The notes under the pieces: model-generated
The model's input: only the letters and a program-made list of their open reading frames with translations
Databases searched by the model: none
What the model was told of the DNA's origin: nothing
Assembly (NCBI GenBank): GCA_019307665.1
Contig: JAFDJC010000252.1
Location: 1-8,379, forward strand
DNA length: 8,379 bases
Direction: 5' to 3'
From: Deltaproteobacteria bacterium
GTDB taxonomy: Bacteria > Desulfobacterota > Desulfobacteria > Desulfobacterales > SURF-7
Position numbers and translations under genes: made by a program
In this document: one piece after another, positions 1-6,536 of the stretch
Layout: each line of letters opens with the position of its first letter
Numbering within the stretch: the first letter of the stretch is position 1

Positions 1-1536
1 CCATACAACACAGCCTTCGGCCCGAATACCCGTTGTGACAAATATTTTCTCACCGTTCAAAACCCATTCATCTCCATCCAGAACCGCTGTCGTTTCAATA
101 GCTTTTGAATCAGACCCGCATCCCGGTTCCGTGTTGGCCATGGAAAGCATGGTATTGCCCCACTTTTCATTCTGTTCCGGTGTTCCGGCAGCCGCCAGTG
201 AAGCGTTACCCAGTGCCGCGTTACCACGGCGCAGTCTTACTGTTGTATCACCCCATGCCTTGTATACAGTCATGAGCAGACCAAACACTGTGGGACTTGA
301 TCCCTCTTCCCCTCTGTCCATGGCCATTAGGTTAATATGATCAAAATCCTTGGCCTCTGGAAATTCATCCGGCAGTAGTTCTTTTTCATGATTATCGTAA
401 TAGCGGGCATGTTTTCTTACAACAAGGCCCGCCACAAGGCCTTCCATAACCGTAAGGGTTCTGGCATTCCGCAGCCACATTTCAAGAGGTAAATCCCTTA
501 TATAGCCATGCCCGCCAAAGATTTGAACACCACTATCCGCTATGAGAATCGCGTTTTTATTCACGTAATGCTGCGCAAGGGTTGTCGCTTTCGTGGCGTC
601 AACACCCTGATCAAGCTGACTGGCAGCTTTCCAGACCATACATCGCATGGACTCTGTTTCCGCGTGCATTTCCGCCAGCAGGAAGGCAATCGCCTGCTTT
701 TTCGCTATGGGTTCTCCGAAAGCAATCCTGTCTTTCGCGTAGGGGATGGAATAATCGATAACGGCTTTTGACAATCCGACACATAGGGCACTGTTAGCGA
801 TACGGACAGAATTTATGAGTTTTCGACCATCAATACCCTCATCACCGCCCAGACGCTCTGAATTCGGAACAGTGACATTTTCCAGGGTCAAACTGGAACA
901 CTGCAGCGGATTAAGCCCCAGGAGTTTTTCGCTGTCATCGCTGATCGTCAATCCTGCAGAATCCACGGCTATGATAAACGCGTCAATGCCTGAAAAGCCA
1001 GTCTCCTTACCTGTTTTAGCCACAACAAGAAAATGCTTCGCGTTTTGCCCGAATGGAACAATCCGTTTCACACCATTTATTACCCACTCGTCCCCTTTTT
1101 TCTCGGCACTTGTTCGACAATCGGTTGGATCGAAAGTAAAATGTGATTCATGAAGGGCCATTGCGGCCGCCTCAAATTTCTCCCCCCCGTATATGGGCAG
1201 ATATTTTTTCTTTTGCTCGTCCGTACCAAAATCTATAAGCGGCTGGATAAAAGATGCCGGTGCCATAATAGTCGTAGCGAGGGAAGCACACCCATAAGCA
1301 AGTTCCTCACACACAAGCACATTGGTCATGGCAGATCGGTCCATGCCGATACCGCCGTATTCTTCGGGAACAGCCGCGTTGGCCAGCCCCAGTTCCCAGG
1401 CTTTATCCAGCATTTTCTGAGGGACCTGCTTTTCTTCATCGCAATCCCTTGCAATATCTTTCAGTTCCCCGGCAGCAAATTCTTTTGCAGTTTTCAATAT
1501 TAAATCCTGTTCCTTTGTCAATCCAAATGAAATCAT
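1..1536 (-). CDS. Acyl-CoA dehydrogenase, two fused modules, 3' end outside the window
   Basis: A single open frame of 512 codons runs off the left edge with no stop. The ATG at 1536 is preceded by AGGAGG (1542-1547) at 5 bases. Residues 1-385 read as a full acyl-CoA dehydrogenase: N-terminal helical part with PEEYGGIG, middle beta domain, and C-terminal helices ending in GGHGYIRDLPLEMW and VMEG, where E365 sits at the usual catalytic-base position. The chain then continues through PDEFPEAKDF into a second dehydrogenase start, with a canonical flavin-binding stretch, NTEPGCGSDS (E470), followed by GDEWVLNGEK. The equivalent stretch in module 1, ALHESHFTFDPT (E130), is degenerate. These enzymes are flavoproteins that oxidise acyl-CoA to enoyl-CoA. 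Fused two-module forms are known (mycobacterial FadE34-type, recalled). The substrate cannot be told from sequence. It is probably functionally unrelated to the metal-cluster genes upstream. Confidence 0.9.
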   Translation of the reverse strand, partial: MISFGLTKEQDLILKTAKEFAAGELKDIARDCDEEKQVPQKMLDKAWELGLANAAVPEEYGGIGMDRSAMTNVLVCEELAYGCASLATTIMAPASFIQPLIDFGTDEQKKKYLPIYGGEKFEAAAMALHESHFTFDPTDCRTSAEKKGDEWVINGVKRIVPFGQNAKHFLVVAKTGKETGFSGIDAFIIAVDSAGLTISDDSEKLLGLNPLQCSSLTLENVTVPNSERLGGDEGIDGRKLINSVRIANSALCVGLSKAVIDYSIPYAKDRIAFGEPIAKKQAIAFLLAEMHAETESMRCMVWKAASQLDQGVDATKATTLAQHYVNKNAILIADSGVQIFGGHGYIRDLPLEMWLRNARTLTVMEGLVAGLVVRKHARYYDNHEKELLPDEFPEAKDFDHINLMAMDRGEEGSSPTVFGLLMTVYKAWGDTTVRLRRGNAALGNASLAAAGTPEQNEKWGNTMLSMANTEPGCGSDSKAIETTAVLDGDEWVLNGEKIFVTTGIRAEGCVVW

Positions 1537-1838
1537 CTATTCCTCCTGGTTGGTTTTCTAAATTACACATCCGTAAATATAATAAGTGCCCATCCCTTTA
1601 TTCGTTCCATAAGCAGGGTGGGCACTGGTTCGAAGTTTCCATTACATAAATAGGCTGTTTTGTGTAAAAACCATTTATGCATGGACATTTATTATTCAAC
1701 ATATCCATTCATCCGGTTTTGAATATATCCTGCTGACAACTAACAAATTTTTAGTGGATGAATAGGTGCTAGAAGGGCGTATCAAAAAAAATGACTCAAG
1801 TAAAGGGTATATTCTTCAAAACTATTTAAGCTTGAACT
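1537..1838. other. Intergenic spacer between scaffold gene and acyl-CoA dehydrogenase
   Basis: This stretch shows no convincing gene. It holds an 8-base T tract on the minus strand (1784-1791), about 50 bases after the scaffold gene's stop, with only a very weak stem before it. It also has an inverted repeat ATTCATCC/GGATGAAT (1707-1714 and 1756-1763), a second one CATAAAT/ATTTATG (1645-1651 and 1673-1679), and the stronger hairpin at 1585-1626 listed separately. I could not assign a convincing promoter for the dehydrogenase, although one is expected here. Confidence 0.6.
1585..1626 (-). promoter_or_regulatory. Strong hairpin ahead of the acyl-CoA dehydrogenase
   Basis: AGTGCCCA (1585-1592) pairs perfectly with TGGGCACT (1619-1626). 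After a single bulged base, CCC (1594-1596) pairs with GGG (1616-1618), giving 11 base pairs around a 19-base loop. On the minus strand the stem is followed by TTATTATATTT, which is T-rich but not a clean T run. It may be a terminator for the scaffold gene, or an operator or leader hairpin of the dehydrogenase, whose start lies about 50 bases downstream. Confidence 0.5.
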
Positions 1839-2270
1839 TTATCTTTCAGTCGAAACCATATAAATTCTCAATGCTTCCTGTATTGTCTCCGCGGCAAGAA
1901 AAGCGCAATGTTTGTCTTCCTCCGGAAACATCCCAATTTTTTTTAGTACATCCTCGCCCGTAATTTCAGAAAGTCCATCAGAGGTTTTGCCAAATGCCAT
2001 TTCCGCCACAAAGGACCCGCATATGGTGCTTGAACCACATCCATCAGTTACATAGGATACTTCTTTTACACAATCATTCTCGAATTTTAAAAAGATTTCC
2101 ATGGTATCACCGCATTTACCGGTGATCCGGGCATGTGCATCCGGGTTTTCAAGTCTTCCATTATATAGGGGGTTTCGCCAGCGTTGGAAACCTTTTTCAC
2201 CATAAGCTTCTTTAGCCTCGTCAAATATCTGTTCCTGCAGCTTGTCCACAAACTCATCAAGATCATTCAT
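1839..2270 (-). CDS. IscU/NifU-like Fe-S cluster scaffold protein
   Basis: This 143-residue protein is a SufE/IscU/NifU-N-type scaffold that would assemble an Fe-S (or related) cluster for transfer to other proteins. It begins MNDLDEFVDKLQ. The family signature is visible: NPLYNGRLENPDAHARITGKCGDTM, DGCGSSTICGS and HCAFLAAETIQEAL. The three ligand cysteines are C53, C78 and C122, with the conserved Asp at D55. It has no NifU middle ferredoxin or C-terminal Nfu domain. The frame stays open to a TTG at 2300 and an ATG at 2297, but a promoter-like element ends at 2303, so those starts would be almost leaderless. I therefore prefer the ATG at 2270, although its ribosome site is weak. A 349-base gap separates it from the upstream CGGC gene, so it may be its own transcription unit. 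It may supply clusters to the ATPases upstream (inference). Confidence 0.88.
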   Translation of the reverse strand: MNDLDEFVDKLQEQIFDEAKEAYGEKGFQRWRNPLYNGRLENPDAHARITGKCGDTMEIFLKFENDCVKEVSYVTDGCGSSTICGSFVAEMAFGKTSDGLSEITGEDVLKKIGMFPEEDKHCAFLAAETIQEALRIYMVSTER

Positions 2271-2302
2271 TGCAACATCTTTTTTTAAGTGTTTCATCAA
2301 AT

Positions 2303-2331
2303 TTTATATTAAAAACTACCGATATCATCAA
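2303..2331 (-). promoter_or_regulatory. Sigma-70-like promoter for the scaffold gene
   Basis: On the minus strand, TTGATG (2331-2326) and TATAAA (2308-2303) are separated by exactly 17 bases: 4/6 and 5/6 matches to the -35 and -10 consensus. Transcription would begin near 2296, about 25 bases ahead of the preferred ATG at 2270. This is a consensus match only. Confidence 0.5.
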
Positions 2332-2472
2332 ATCCAGTTAGGCTTATGATGGAATCACCCGTAAAGAGCTGGATGGGTGATCAGATGGAGAATCGTGTGC
2401 TGTCTGAGGGTATTAGGGATTCTTGAGAAAGAGCCCGACGCGGATGATGTTTTTAAGAATACCGACGCATAA
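2313..2472 (+). pseudogene. Possible frameshifted 3' remnant of an unknown gene
   Basis: On the plus strand one frame reads NPVRLMMESPVKSWMGDQM and on through ENRVLSEGIRDS to a TGA at 2424. The next frame then continues smoothly as LEKEPDADDVFKNTDA to a TAA at 2470. Together they look like the charged C-terminal end of one protein interrupted by a one- or two-base indel, on the opposite strand to every other gene here. I do not recognise the family. Chance is a real alternative because the stretch is short (about 53 codons). Confidence 0.3.
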
Positions 2473-2619
2473 GCACATTTATTTAACCAATGACAGGACT
2501 GCTCCTTCTCTAGAATACCTTGTACCCGAGTTCACACGGTTTGGAATCTGATTATCCATTTAGCGGCCAGGAATTTACATAACTTTTTCTTCAAATAAAT
2601 TGGAGAAGAACCATATAAT

Positions 2620-2964
2620 TTAATGATAATCATGCGTCCCCATAATCACTTTGATGCCGGTTTTGCCTTCAATCATTTTCGCCAACTCCTCACTACCGGC
2701 ATATGGGCAATCAGGTTTTGAATCTACAAGACAGGAACTTAAATAAATAGCATCCGGTTTGATTTCAGATAGCTTTATTGCCATCCCTGTATTTGGAACA
2801 AGCGTTTTTCCAGGACACTCGCATTTAATTAGTCCCACAACGGAAGATGCTTCTTCAAAGTTCCCTTCTCCAAGGGCTGCTGCTTTAAGGCATCGCCATT
2901 CCCCCGGACAGCCATACCCACTGTCCATATAAGCTCCACACCCGACCACCATAATCTTCTTCAT
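2620..2964 (-). CDS. CGGC-domain protein, cysteine-rich, putative metal binder
   Basis: This is a 114-residue soluble protein with no signal peptide or membrane segment. The layout matches the small CGGC-domain family: an N-terminal strand ending in a cysteine (VVGC, C9), a cysteine-bearing segment CPGEWRC (C19, C25), a central motif KCECPGK (C48, C50), then YLSSCLVDSKPDCPY (C78, C86) and a closing GTHDY. The central motif differs from the usual CGGCPG. Seven cysteines in 114 residues suggest metal or cluster binding; no function is established for the family as far as I know. AGGAG (2971-2975), 6 bases before the ATG, supports the start. It lies 41 bases downstream of the Mrp gene and is very probably co-transcribed with it, which points to a role in the same cluster-assembly process (inference). 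Confidence 0.8.
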   Translation of the reverse strand: MKKIMVVGCGAYMDSGYGCPGEWRCLKAAALGEGNFEEASSVVGLIKCECPGKTLVPNTGMAIKLSEIKPDAIYLSSCLVDSKPDCPYAGSEELAKMIEGKTGIKVIMGTHDYH

Positions 2965-3005
2965 TTCAATCTCCTGTTACCACGCACATAGTCATATTAA
3001 ACACT

Positions 3006-3848
3006 TTAGCCGGAAACAAGCTTTGCCATTTTTTCGGCCACTTTGCTGAAAGAAGTTGTTACGCTCGTATCCTTGTATTTATCCTGATACGACGTGCCGG
3101 AATCCCCACAGACAACCACATTCGGATCAAATGGAATTCTTCCCAGAAATGGTATCCCCGCAGTATTTGCGGTTTTTTCACCACCCCCCATACCAAAAAG
3201 ATCTACCATTTCTCCACAATGGGGGCATTCAAAACCGCTCATATTTTCTATAAGACCGAATATCTCCATTTTTACGGTCCTGCAGAAACTTATTGATTTT
3301 CGGATATCGGCAAGCGCAACTTCCTGGGGTGTGGTTACTATAATCGCTTGCGCGTCTTCAATCAGCTGGGCAACGGTCAATGGCTCATCACCCGTCCCCG
3401 GCGGAGAGTCAATAATCAGGTAGTCAAGATCCCCCCATTCCACATCGCCGATAAATTGCTGAATCGCGGAATGTTTGATAGGCCCCCTCCATATGACCGC
3501 GTCATCTTTGTTGGGCATTAGAGATTCAATAGAAACCGCCACAAGGTTTTCGGAATAACGTTTTGGCTTAAGTTTCTGGTTTTCATTGATGTCAAGTATT
3601 CCTTCAAGTCCGAGCATCCTGGGAACATCCGGCCCGTGAATATCGACATCCATCAAACCGACCTTAAATCCTTTATTTGCGAGAGCTATTGACAGGTTCA
3701 CAGAGACACTGGTTTTGCCCACGCCCCCTTTTCCGCTCATAACGACAAATTTATTTTTTATTTTTTTTAAAGACTGCCTCGCCAGCATGTCAGGGTCCGG
3801 CTTCGGAGGACTCTCCGAAATGCCTATCCCGTCCTGGGTACTTCCCAT
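3006..3848 (-). CDS. mrp: Mrp/NBP35-family Fe-S cluster carrier ATPase
   Basis: This 280-residue P-loop ATPase belongs to the Mrp/ApbC/NBP35 group, cytosolic dimers that hold a bridging [4Fe-4S] cluster and pass it to client proteins. The deviant Walker A is GKGGVGKT (G39-T46), followed by DVDIHGPDVPRMLG (67-80), the switch II region DSPPGTGDEPLT (147-158) and the hallmark ENMSGFECPHCG with the cluster-binding pair C208/C211. The N-terminal DUF59 domain of many bacterial Mrp proteins is absent; only about 30 unstructured residues precede the ATPase core. In Desulfovibrio the corresponding protein carries a fused ORP-type domain (recalled); here it is unfused, and ORP-type proteins are separate genes just upstream. 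AGGAAGG ahead of the ATG supports the start. A 126-base gap with a nested hairpin separates it from the upstream NifX-type gene. Confidence 0.93.
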   Translation of the reverse strand: MGSTQDGIGISESPPKPDPDMLARQSLKKIKNKFVVMSGKGGVGKTSVSVNLSIALANKGFKVGLMDVDIHGPDVPRMLGLEGILDINENQKLKPKRYSENLVAVSIESLMPNKDDAVIWRGPIKHSAIQQFIGDVEWGDLDYLIIDSPPGTGDEPLTVAQLIEDAQAIIVTTPQEVALADIRKSISFCRTVKMEIFGLIENMSGFECPHCGEMVDLFGMGGGEKTANTAGIPFLGRIPFDPNVVVCGDSGTSYQDKYKDTSVTTSFSKVAEKMAKLVSG

Positions 3849-3913
3849 AAGCTATACCTTCCTGTTTATATATTTATTGGTGGCCATTCTTTTCGCCACA
3901 GCCCTTATTCATA

Positions 3914-3956
3914 CCGGTGCTTTTCAACGCATGAGGTGATTACACCGGGATGCGTT
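3914..3956 (-). promoter_or_regulatory. Nested, competing hairpins between ORP-type gene and mrp
   Basis: AACGCAT (3926-3932) pairs with ATGCGTT (3950-3956) around an inner stem GGTG (3935-3938)/CACC (3943-3946) with a four-base loop. A second pairing, CCGGTG (3914-3919) with CACCGG (3943-3948), uses the same CACC and excludes the inner stem. No T run follows on the minus strand, so it is not a standard terminator. It could be a processing or stability element that sets different levels of the genes on each side, or an attenuator. Confidence 0.45.
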
Positions 3957-3974
3957 AACAGGTGCACGGATCTT

Positions 3975-4334
3975 TTACCAATGGCCCTCAACATTCGCAC
4001 CTTCGGCAAATGAGAAACTGCCTTCATTAAATGCCTCCACAGCTTCCCTTACAGTACCTTTGGCATCGTTAGCGACTTTTATCTTTGCAGCCTCCAATGT
4101 CTTGAACGCATTAGGTCCACAAAATCCGGTAAGCAAAACTCCTGCCCCTTTGTCACTTACCATGGCGGCAGCCTGAATACCGGCACCCTTAAACGCGTTC
4201 ACATTTTCTGCATTATCCAACACTTCAAACTCAAAACTGTCAGTATCTACAACAAGTATATAGGCCGCTCTTCCAAATCTGGGATCGACCTCTGAATCAA
4301 GGTCCTTTCCCTTGGATGTAACTGCTATTTTCAT
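3975..4334 (-). CDS. ORP/MTH1175-type NifX-family cofactor-binding protein
   Basis: This 119-residue single-domain protein belongs to the dinitrogenase iron-molybdenum cofactor (NifX/NifB C-terminal, MTH1175) family. It begins MKIAVTSKGKDLDSEVDPRFGRAAY; the DPRFGRA motif (17-23) is typical, and the family fold follows to about residue 103. Its length matches the small Desulfovibrio gigas orange protein, which carries a Mo-Cu-sulfide cluster without protein thiolate ligands (recalled). It has just one cysteine (C72, in TGFCGPNAF), so a cluster would be held mainly non-covalently. An upstream in-frame ATG at 4349 exists, but it is part of ATGGAGG, which is the ribosome site for the ATG at 4334, so I chose 4334. 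The start lies 16 bases after the stop of the preceding paralogue. This is the best ORP candidate in the window. Confidence 0.88.
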   Translation of the reverse strand: MKIAVTSKGKDLDSEVDPRFGRAAYILVVDTDSFEFEVLDNAENVNAFKGAGIQAAAMVSDKGAGVLLTGFCGPNAFKTLEAAKIKVANDAKGTVREAVEAFNEGSFSFAEGANVEGHW

Positions 4335-4350
4335 TCCAATATCCTCCATT

Positions 4351-4749
4351 TTATGGCAGATTCATACCGCCGCCGCCACCGCCGCAAACCTGATCATCGC
4401 TAATCCGCTGAAGTTTTCCCGCAATCATGTCTTCGACGACCGGTTGAATCTCCGCACGTTCACCGTCATAATAGACATCGATACCAACCTCTTTGAAACC
4501 CATGAGGGGACGCATGCCTATACCACCTACGATAAGACAATTTACATTGTGCCCCGCCAGGAAATTAACCGGCACCATACATCCACCCTGAACATGTCCC
4601 TGATTCTGAACTGTTGAGATGGTTTTAACCTCTCCCCCCTCAACATCAATGAATGTGAACACATCACAATGGCCAAAATGTCCCGATCTTGTACCGTTCA
4701 TTCCACCTTCACCATTTGAGGGAACTGCTATTCTTACTTTTTCTATCAT
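4351..4749 (-). CDS. NifX-family protein with HFGHC motif and Cys-Gly-rich tail
   Basis: This 132-residue second NifX/MTH1175-type protein is tandem with and clearly different from the downstream one. It begins MIEKVRIAVPSNGEGG and has SGHFGHCDVFTFIDVEGG, placing H24, H27 and C28 where the paralogue has RFGRAA. Further cysteines are C57 (VQGGCMVP) and C71, and the C-terminus is VCGGGGGGMNLP with C122. The His/Cys content suggests direct metal ligation, unlike its neighbour, so the pair may divide receiving and storing roles (inference). AAGGAGG 7 bases before the ATG gives a strong start. It lies 66 bases downstream of the second MinD/ferredoxin ATPase, and the 16-base gap to the next gene indicates co-translation of the two NifX proteins. 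Confidence 0.88.
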   Translation of the reverse strand: MIEKVRIAVPSNGEGGMNGTRSGHFGHCDVFTFIDVEGGEVKTISTVQNQGHVQGGCMVPVNFLAGHNVNCLIVGGIGMRPLMGFKEVGIDVYYDGERAEIQPVVEDMIAGKLQRISDDQVCGGGGGGMNLP

Positions 4750-4815
4750 ACGAAAGCCTCCTTATTATATGTGACTACTTGATTTATGGTTCTAAATGCA
4801 TGAATTTATTTTGTC

Positions 4816-5688
4816 TTAATCTTTCATCCAGGACGCATCAACGATTTCCTCCCAGATCTTTCTCACCGCTTCACACACCTCTGAATTTTTGCTGTATTCA
4901 AAGATGGTCTGACCTTGAATCATCGATTCTGTGAAAACAGGGTCAAAGGGAACCCTCCCCAGAATGATCATGTCTCTCTCTTTTGCGAGCGTCTCAATGG
5001 CCTCTGTCTGTTCGAGATTCAAATCAAATTTATTGATACATACCATTGCGGGGACCTTGAAATGAGCGGCCAGATCCGCAACCCGCTCCATGTCGTGTAT
5101 TCCTGAAACTGTCGGCTCTGTCACTATAACCAGGGCTGTTGCACCGCCAATGGAAGCAATAACGGGGCATCCGATACCGGGAGGCCCGTCTGTGATAATC
5201 AAATCCAGCTTCTCTTTCTCTGAAATCTTTTTTGCCTCTTGCCGAACGAGGCTCACCAGTTTCCCGGAGTTTTCTTCAGCGATACCCAGCCTTGCGTGAA
5301 CCATCGGGCCGAAACGGGTTTCTGAAAGATACCATTCCCCGCAGGTTTTAACGGGAAAGTCGATCGCCTGCTCAGGGCAAAAATCAACACAGACCCCACA
5401 TCCTTCACACGCAATATCATCAACCTCAAAATCATCTTTAATGGCGTCAAATCTGCACAACTCAATACATGTTCCGCATTGGGTGCATCTGTCAGGATCA
5501 ATTACCGCCAGCCCGCCCCCCTGAAAATCTGTTTTCTGTTTAATATCGGGGGTCATAAGCAGGTGAAGATCCGCGGCATCCACATCGGCATCACAGAGAA
5601 CCCTGTTTTCAGAAATAGACGCAAACGCCGCCGTTAAAGTTGTCTTACCGGTACCGCCCTTGCCGCTTATCACAACCAGTTCTTTCAT
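4816..5688 (-). CDS. MinD/ParA-like ATPase with 2[4Fe-4S] ferredoxin insert (second copy)
   Basis: This 290-residue cytosolic P-loop ATPase has a Walker A GKGGTGKT (G9-T16) and DADVDAADLH (33-42). A bacterial ferredoxin domain is inserted between the first strand-helix units and the rest of the ATPase. It has two CxxCxxCxxxC groups: C68, C71, C74, C78 and C94, C97, C100, C104. The switch II stretch DGPPGIGCPV (167-176) carries an extra cysteine, C174. Such pairs of ferredoxin-MinD proteins are parts of the Desulfovibrio ORP complex (recalled), where they are thought to drive cluster assembly or link to cell division. The ATG overlaps the TGA of the upstream paralogue (ATGA, 4 bases), so the two are translationally coupled and probably made in equal amounts, suggesting a heterodimer. 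Partner specificity is inference. Confidence 0.92.
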   Translation of the reverse strand: MKELVVISGKGGTGKTTLTAAFASISENRVLCDADVDAADLHLLMTPDIKQKTDFQGGGLAVIDPDRCTQCGTCIELCRFDAIKDDFEVDDIACEGCGVCVDFCPEQAIDFPVKTCGEWYLSETRFGPMVHARLGIAEENSGKLVSLVRQEAKKISEKEKLDLIITDGPPGIGCPVIASIGGATALVIVTEPTVSGIHDMERVADLAAHFKVPAMVCINKFDLNLEQTEAIETLAKERDMIILGRVPFDPVFTESMIQGQTIFEYSKNSEVCEAVRKIWEEIVDASWMKD

Positions 5689-6536
5689 TTGTTTTCGATT
5701 CCTCTAACCAGTTTTTCAATTTGATTGTATAGGTCTATAAATTTCTTCTTCCATTCAGGCATTTCTTCAACAATAAGAAGGCCTTTTGAATAGGCTTCAG
5801 CGATCCTTCGATCAAAGGGAATTTCCATCAGTATCGGCAGATTTTCCTTTTCCGCATACCTTTTGACCTCGTCATTTCCTATGTCCGAACGATTGATGAC
5901 AAGGCCGCAGGGAATACCAAGGAGCTTGACAGCCTCAACACCCAGTTTCAGATCATGCAGCCCGAATGGTGTGGGTTCCGTTACCATAAGCACAAAATCC
6001 GTGTCTTTTATAGCCGCAATCACGGGACATGATGTTCCGGGTGGTGCGTCTATAACATTAATTTTGTCAGGCTGAATAAAGGAGCGAACCTTTTTAATCA
6101 GGGGGGGAGACATGGCTTCACCGACCCTGAGACAACCATGAACAAAGTCCAGCTTATTTGTACGGCCTTTTTCTATTATTCCCAGTTCACGGCCCGTTTC
6201 TGAAATCGCCTTTTCCGGACATACTTCCATGCAGCCGCCGCAGCTGTGGCATAGCTCAGGAAACGTCAATACAGTTTCCGCGAGTACCGCAATGGCCCTG
6301 AATCTGCAGATTTCAGCGCATTTTTTGCAGTTATTGCATTTTTTTTCATCAATTTCCGGAACGGGGGTAAAAACAGTTTCTCTTTCATGGATTACCGGAT
6401 TTAAAAAAAGATGGGCGTTTGGCTCCTCTACATCACAATCCAGCAGTTGAACATCTGTTTCAAGGGAAAACACCATGTTTGTTGCGACAGTCGTTTTACC
6501 TGTTCCGCCTTTTCCGCTCGCGACACTTATTATCAT
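5685..6536 (-). CDS. MinD/ParA-like ATPase with 2[4Fe-4S] ferredoxin insert (first copy)
   Basis: This 283-residue paralogue of the next gene downstream has the same architecture. Walker A is GKGGTGKT (G8-T15), followed by DCDVEEPNAHLFL (33-45), then a ferredoxin insert with C67, C70, C73, C77 and C96, C99, C102, C106, and the switch II region DAPPGTSCPVIAAI. The ATPase fold then continues through TEPTPFGLHDLKL to a basic C-terminal helix. Both cluster-binding sets and the ATPase motifs are complete, so it should bind two [4Fe-4S] clusters and ATP. AAGGA ahead of the ATG supports the start, and the ATG overlaps the TGA of the pseudo-receiver gene by one base (TGATG), tying the three proteins into one translational unit. 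Expected role: ATP-dependent cluster assembly or electron delivery within an ORP-like complex (inference from family context). Confidence 0.92.
   Translation of the reverse strand: MIISVASGKGGTGKTTVATNMVFSLETDVQLLDCDVEEPNAHLFLNPVIHERETVFTPVPEIDEKKCNNCKKCAEICRFRAIAVLAETVLTFPELCHSCGGCMEVCPEKAISETGRELGIIEKGRTNKLDFVHGCLRVGEAMSPPLIKKVRSFIQPDKINVIDAPPGTSCPVIAAIKDTDFVLMVTEPTPFGLHDLKLGVEAVKLLGIPCGLVINRSDIGNDEVKRYAEKENLPILMEIPFDRRIAEAYSKGLLIVEEMPEWKKKFIDLYNQIEKLVRGIENK

Larger units (their letters stand above)
2271..2619. other. Gene-poor spacer with promoter and possible gene remnant
   Basis: There is no intact gene of convincing quality in this stretch. It contains the promoter for the scaffold gene near its left end and a plus-strand, frameshifted coding-like stretch at about 2313-2472, listed separately. 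It also has an inverted repeat ATCACCC/GGGTGAT (2354-2360 and 2375-2381), which lies within that stretch. No clear T-tailed terminator was found after the CGGC gene that ends at 2620. Confidence 0.6.

Noticed and set aside
35..1503. Several plus-strand open frames of 80-117 codons
   Set aside because: They lie opposite the continuous acyl-CoA dehydrogenase frame and lack ribosome sites and recognisable domains.
2583..2616. TTCTTC/GAAGAA repeat as a terminator after the CGGC gene
   Set aside because: The stem is short and A/T-rich, and no T run follows on the minus strand.
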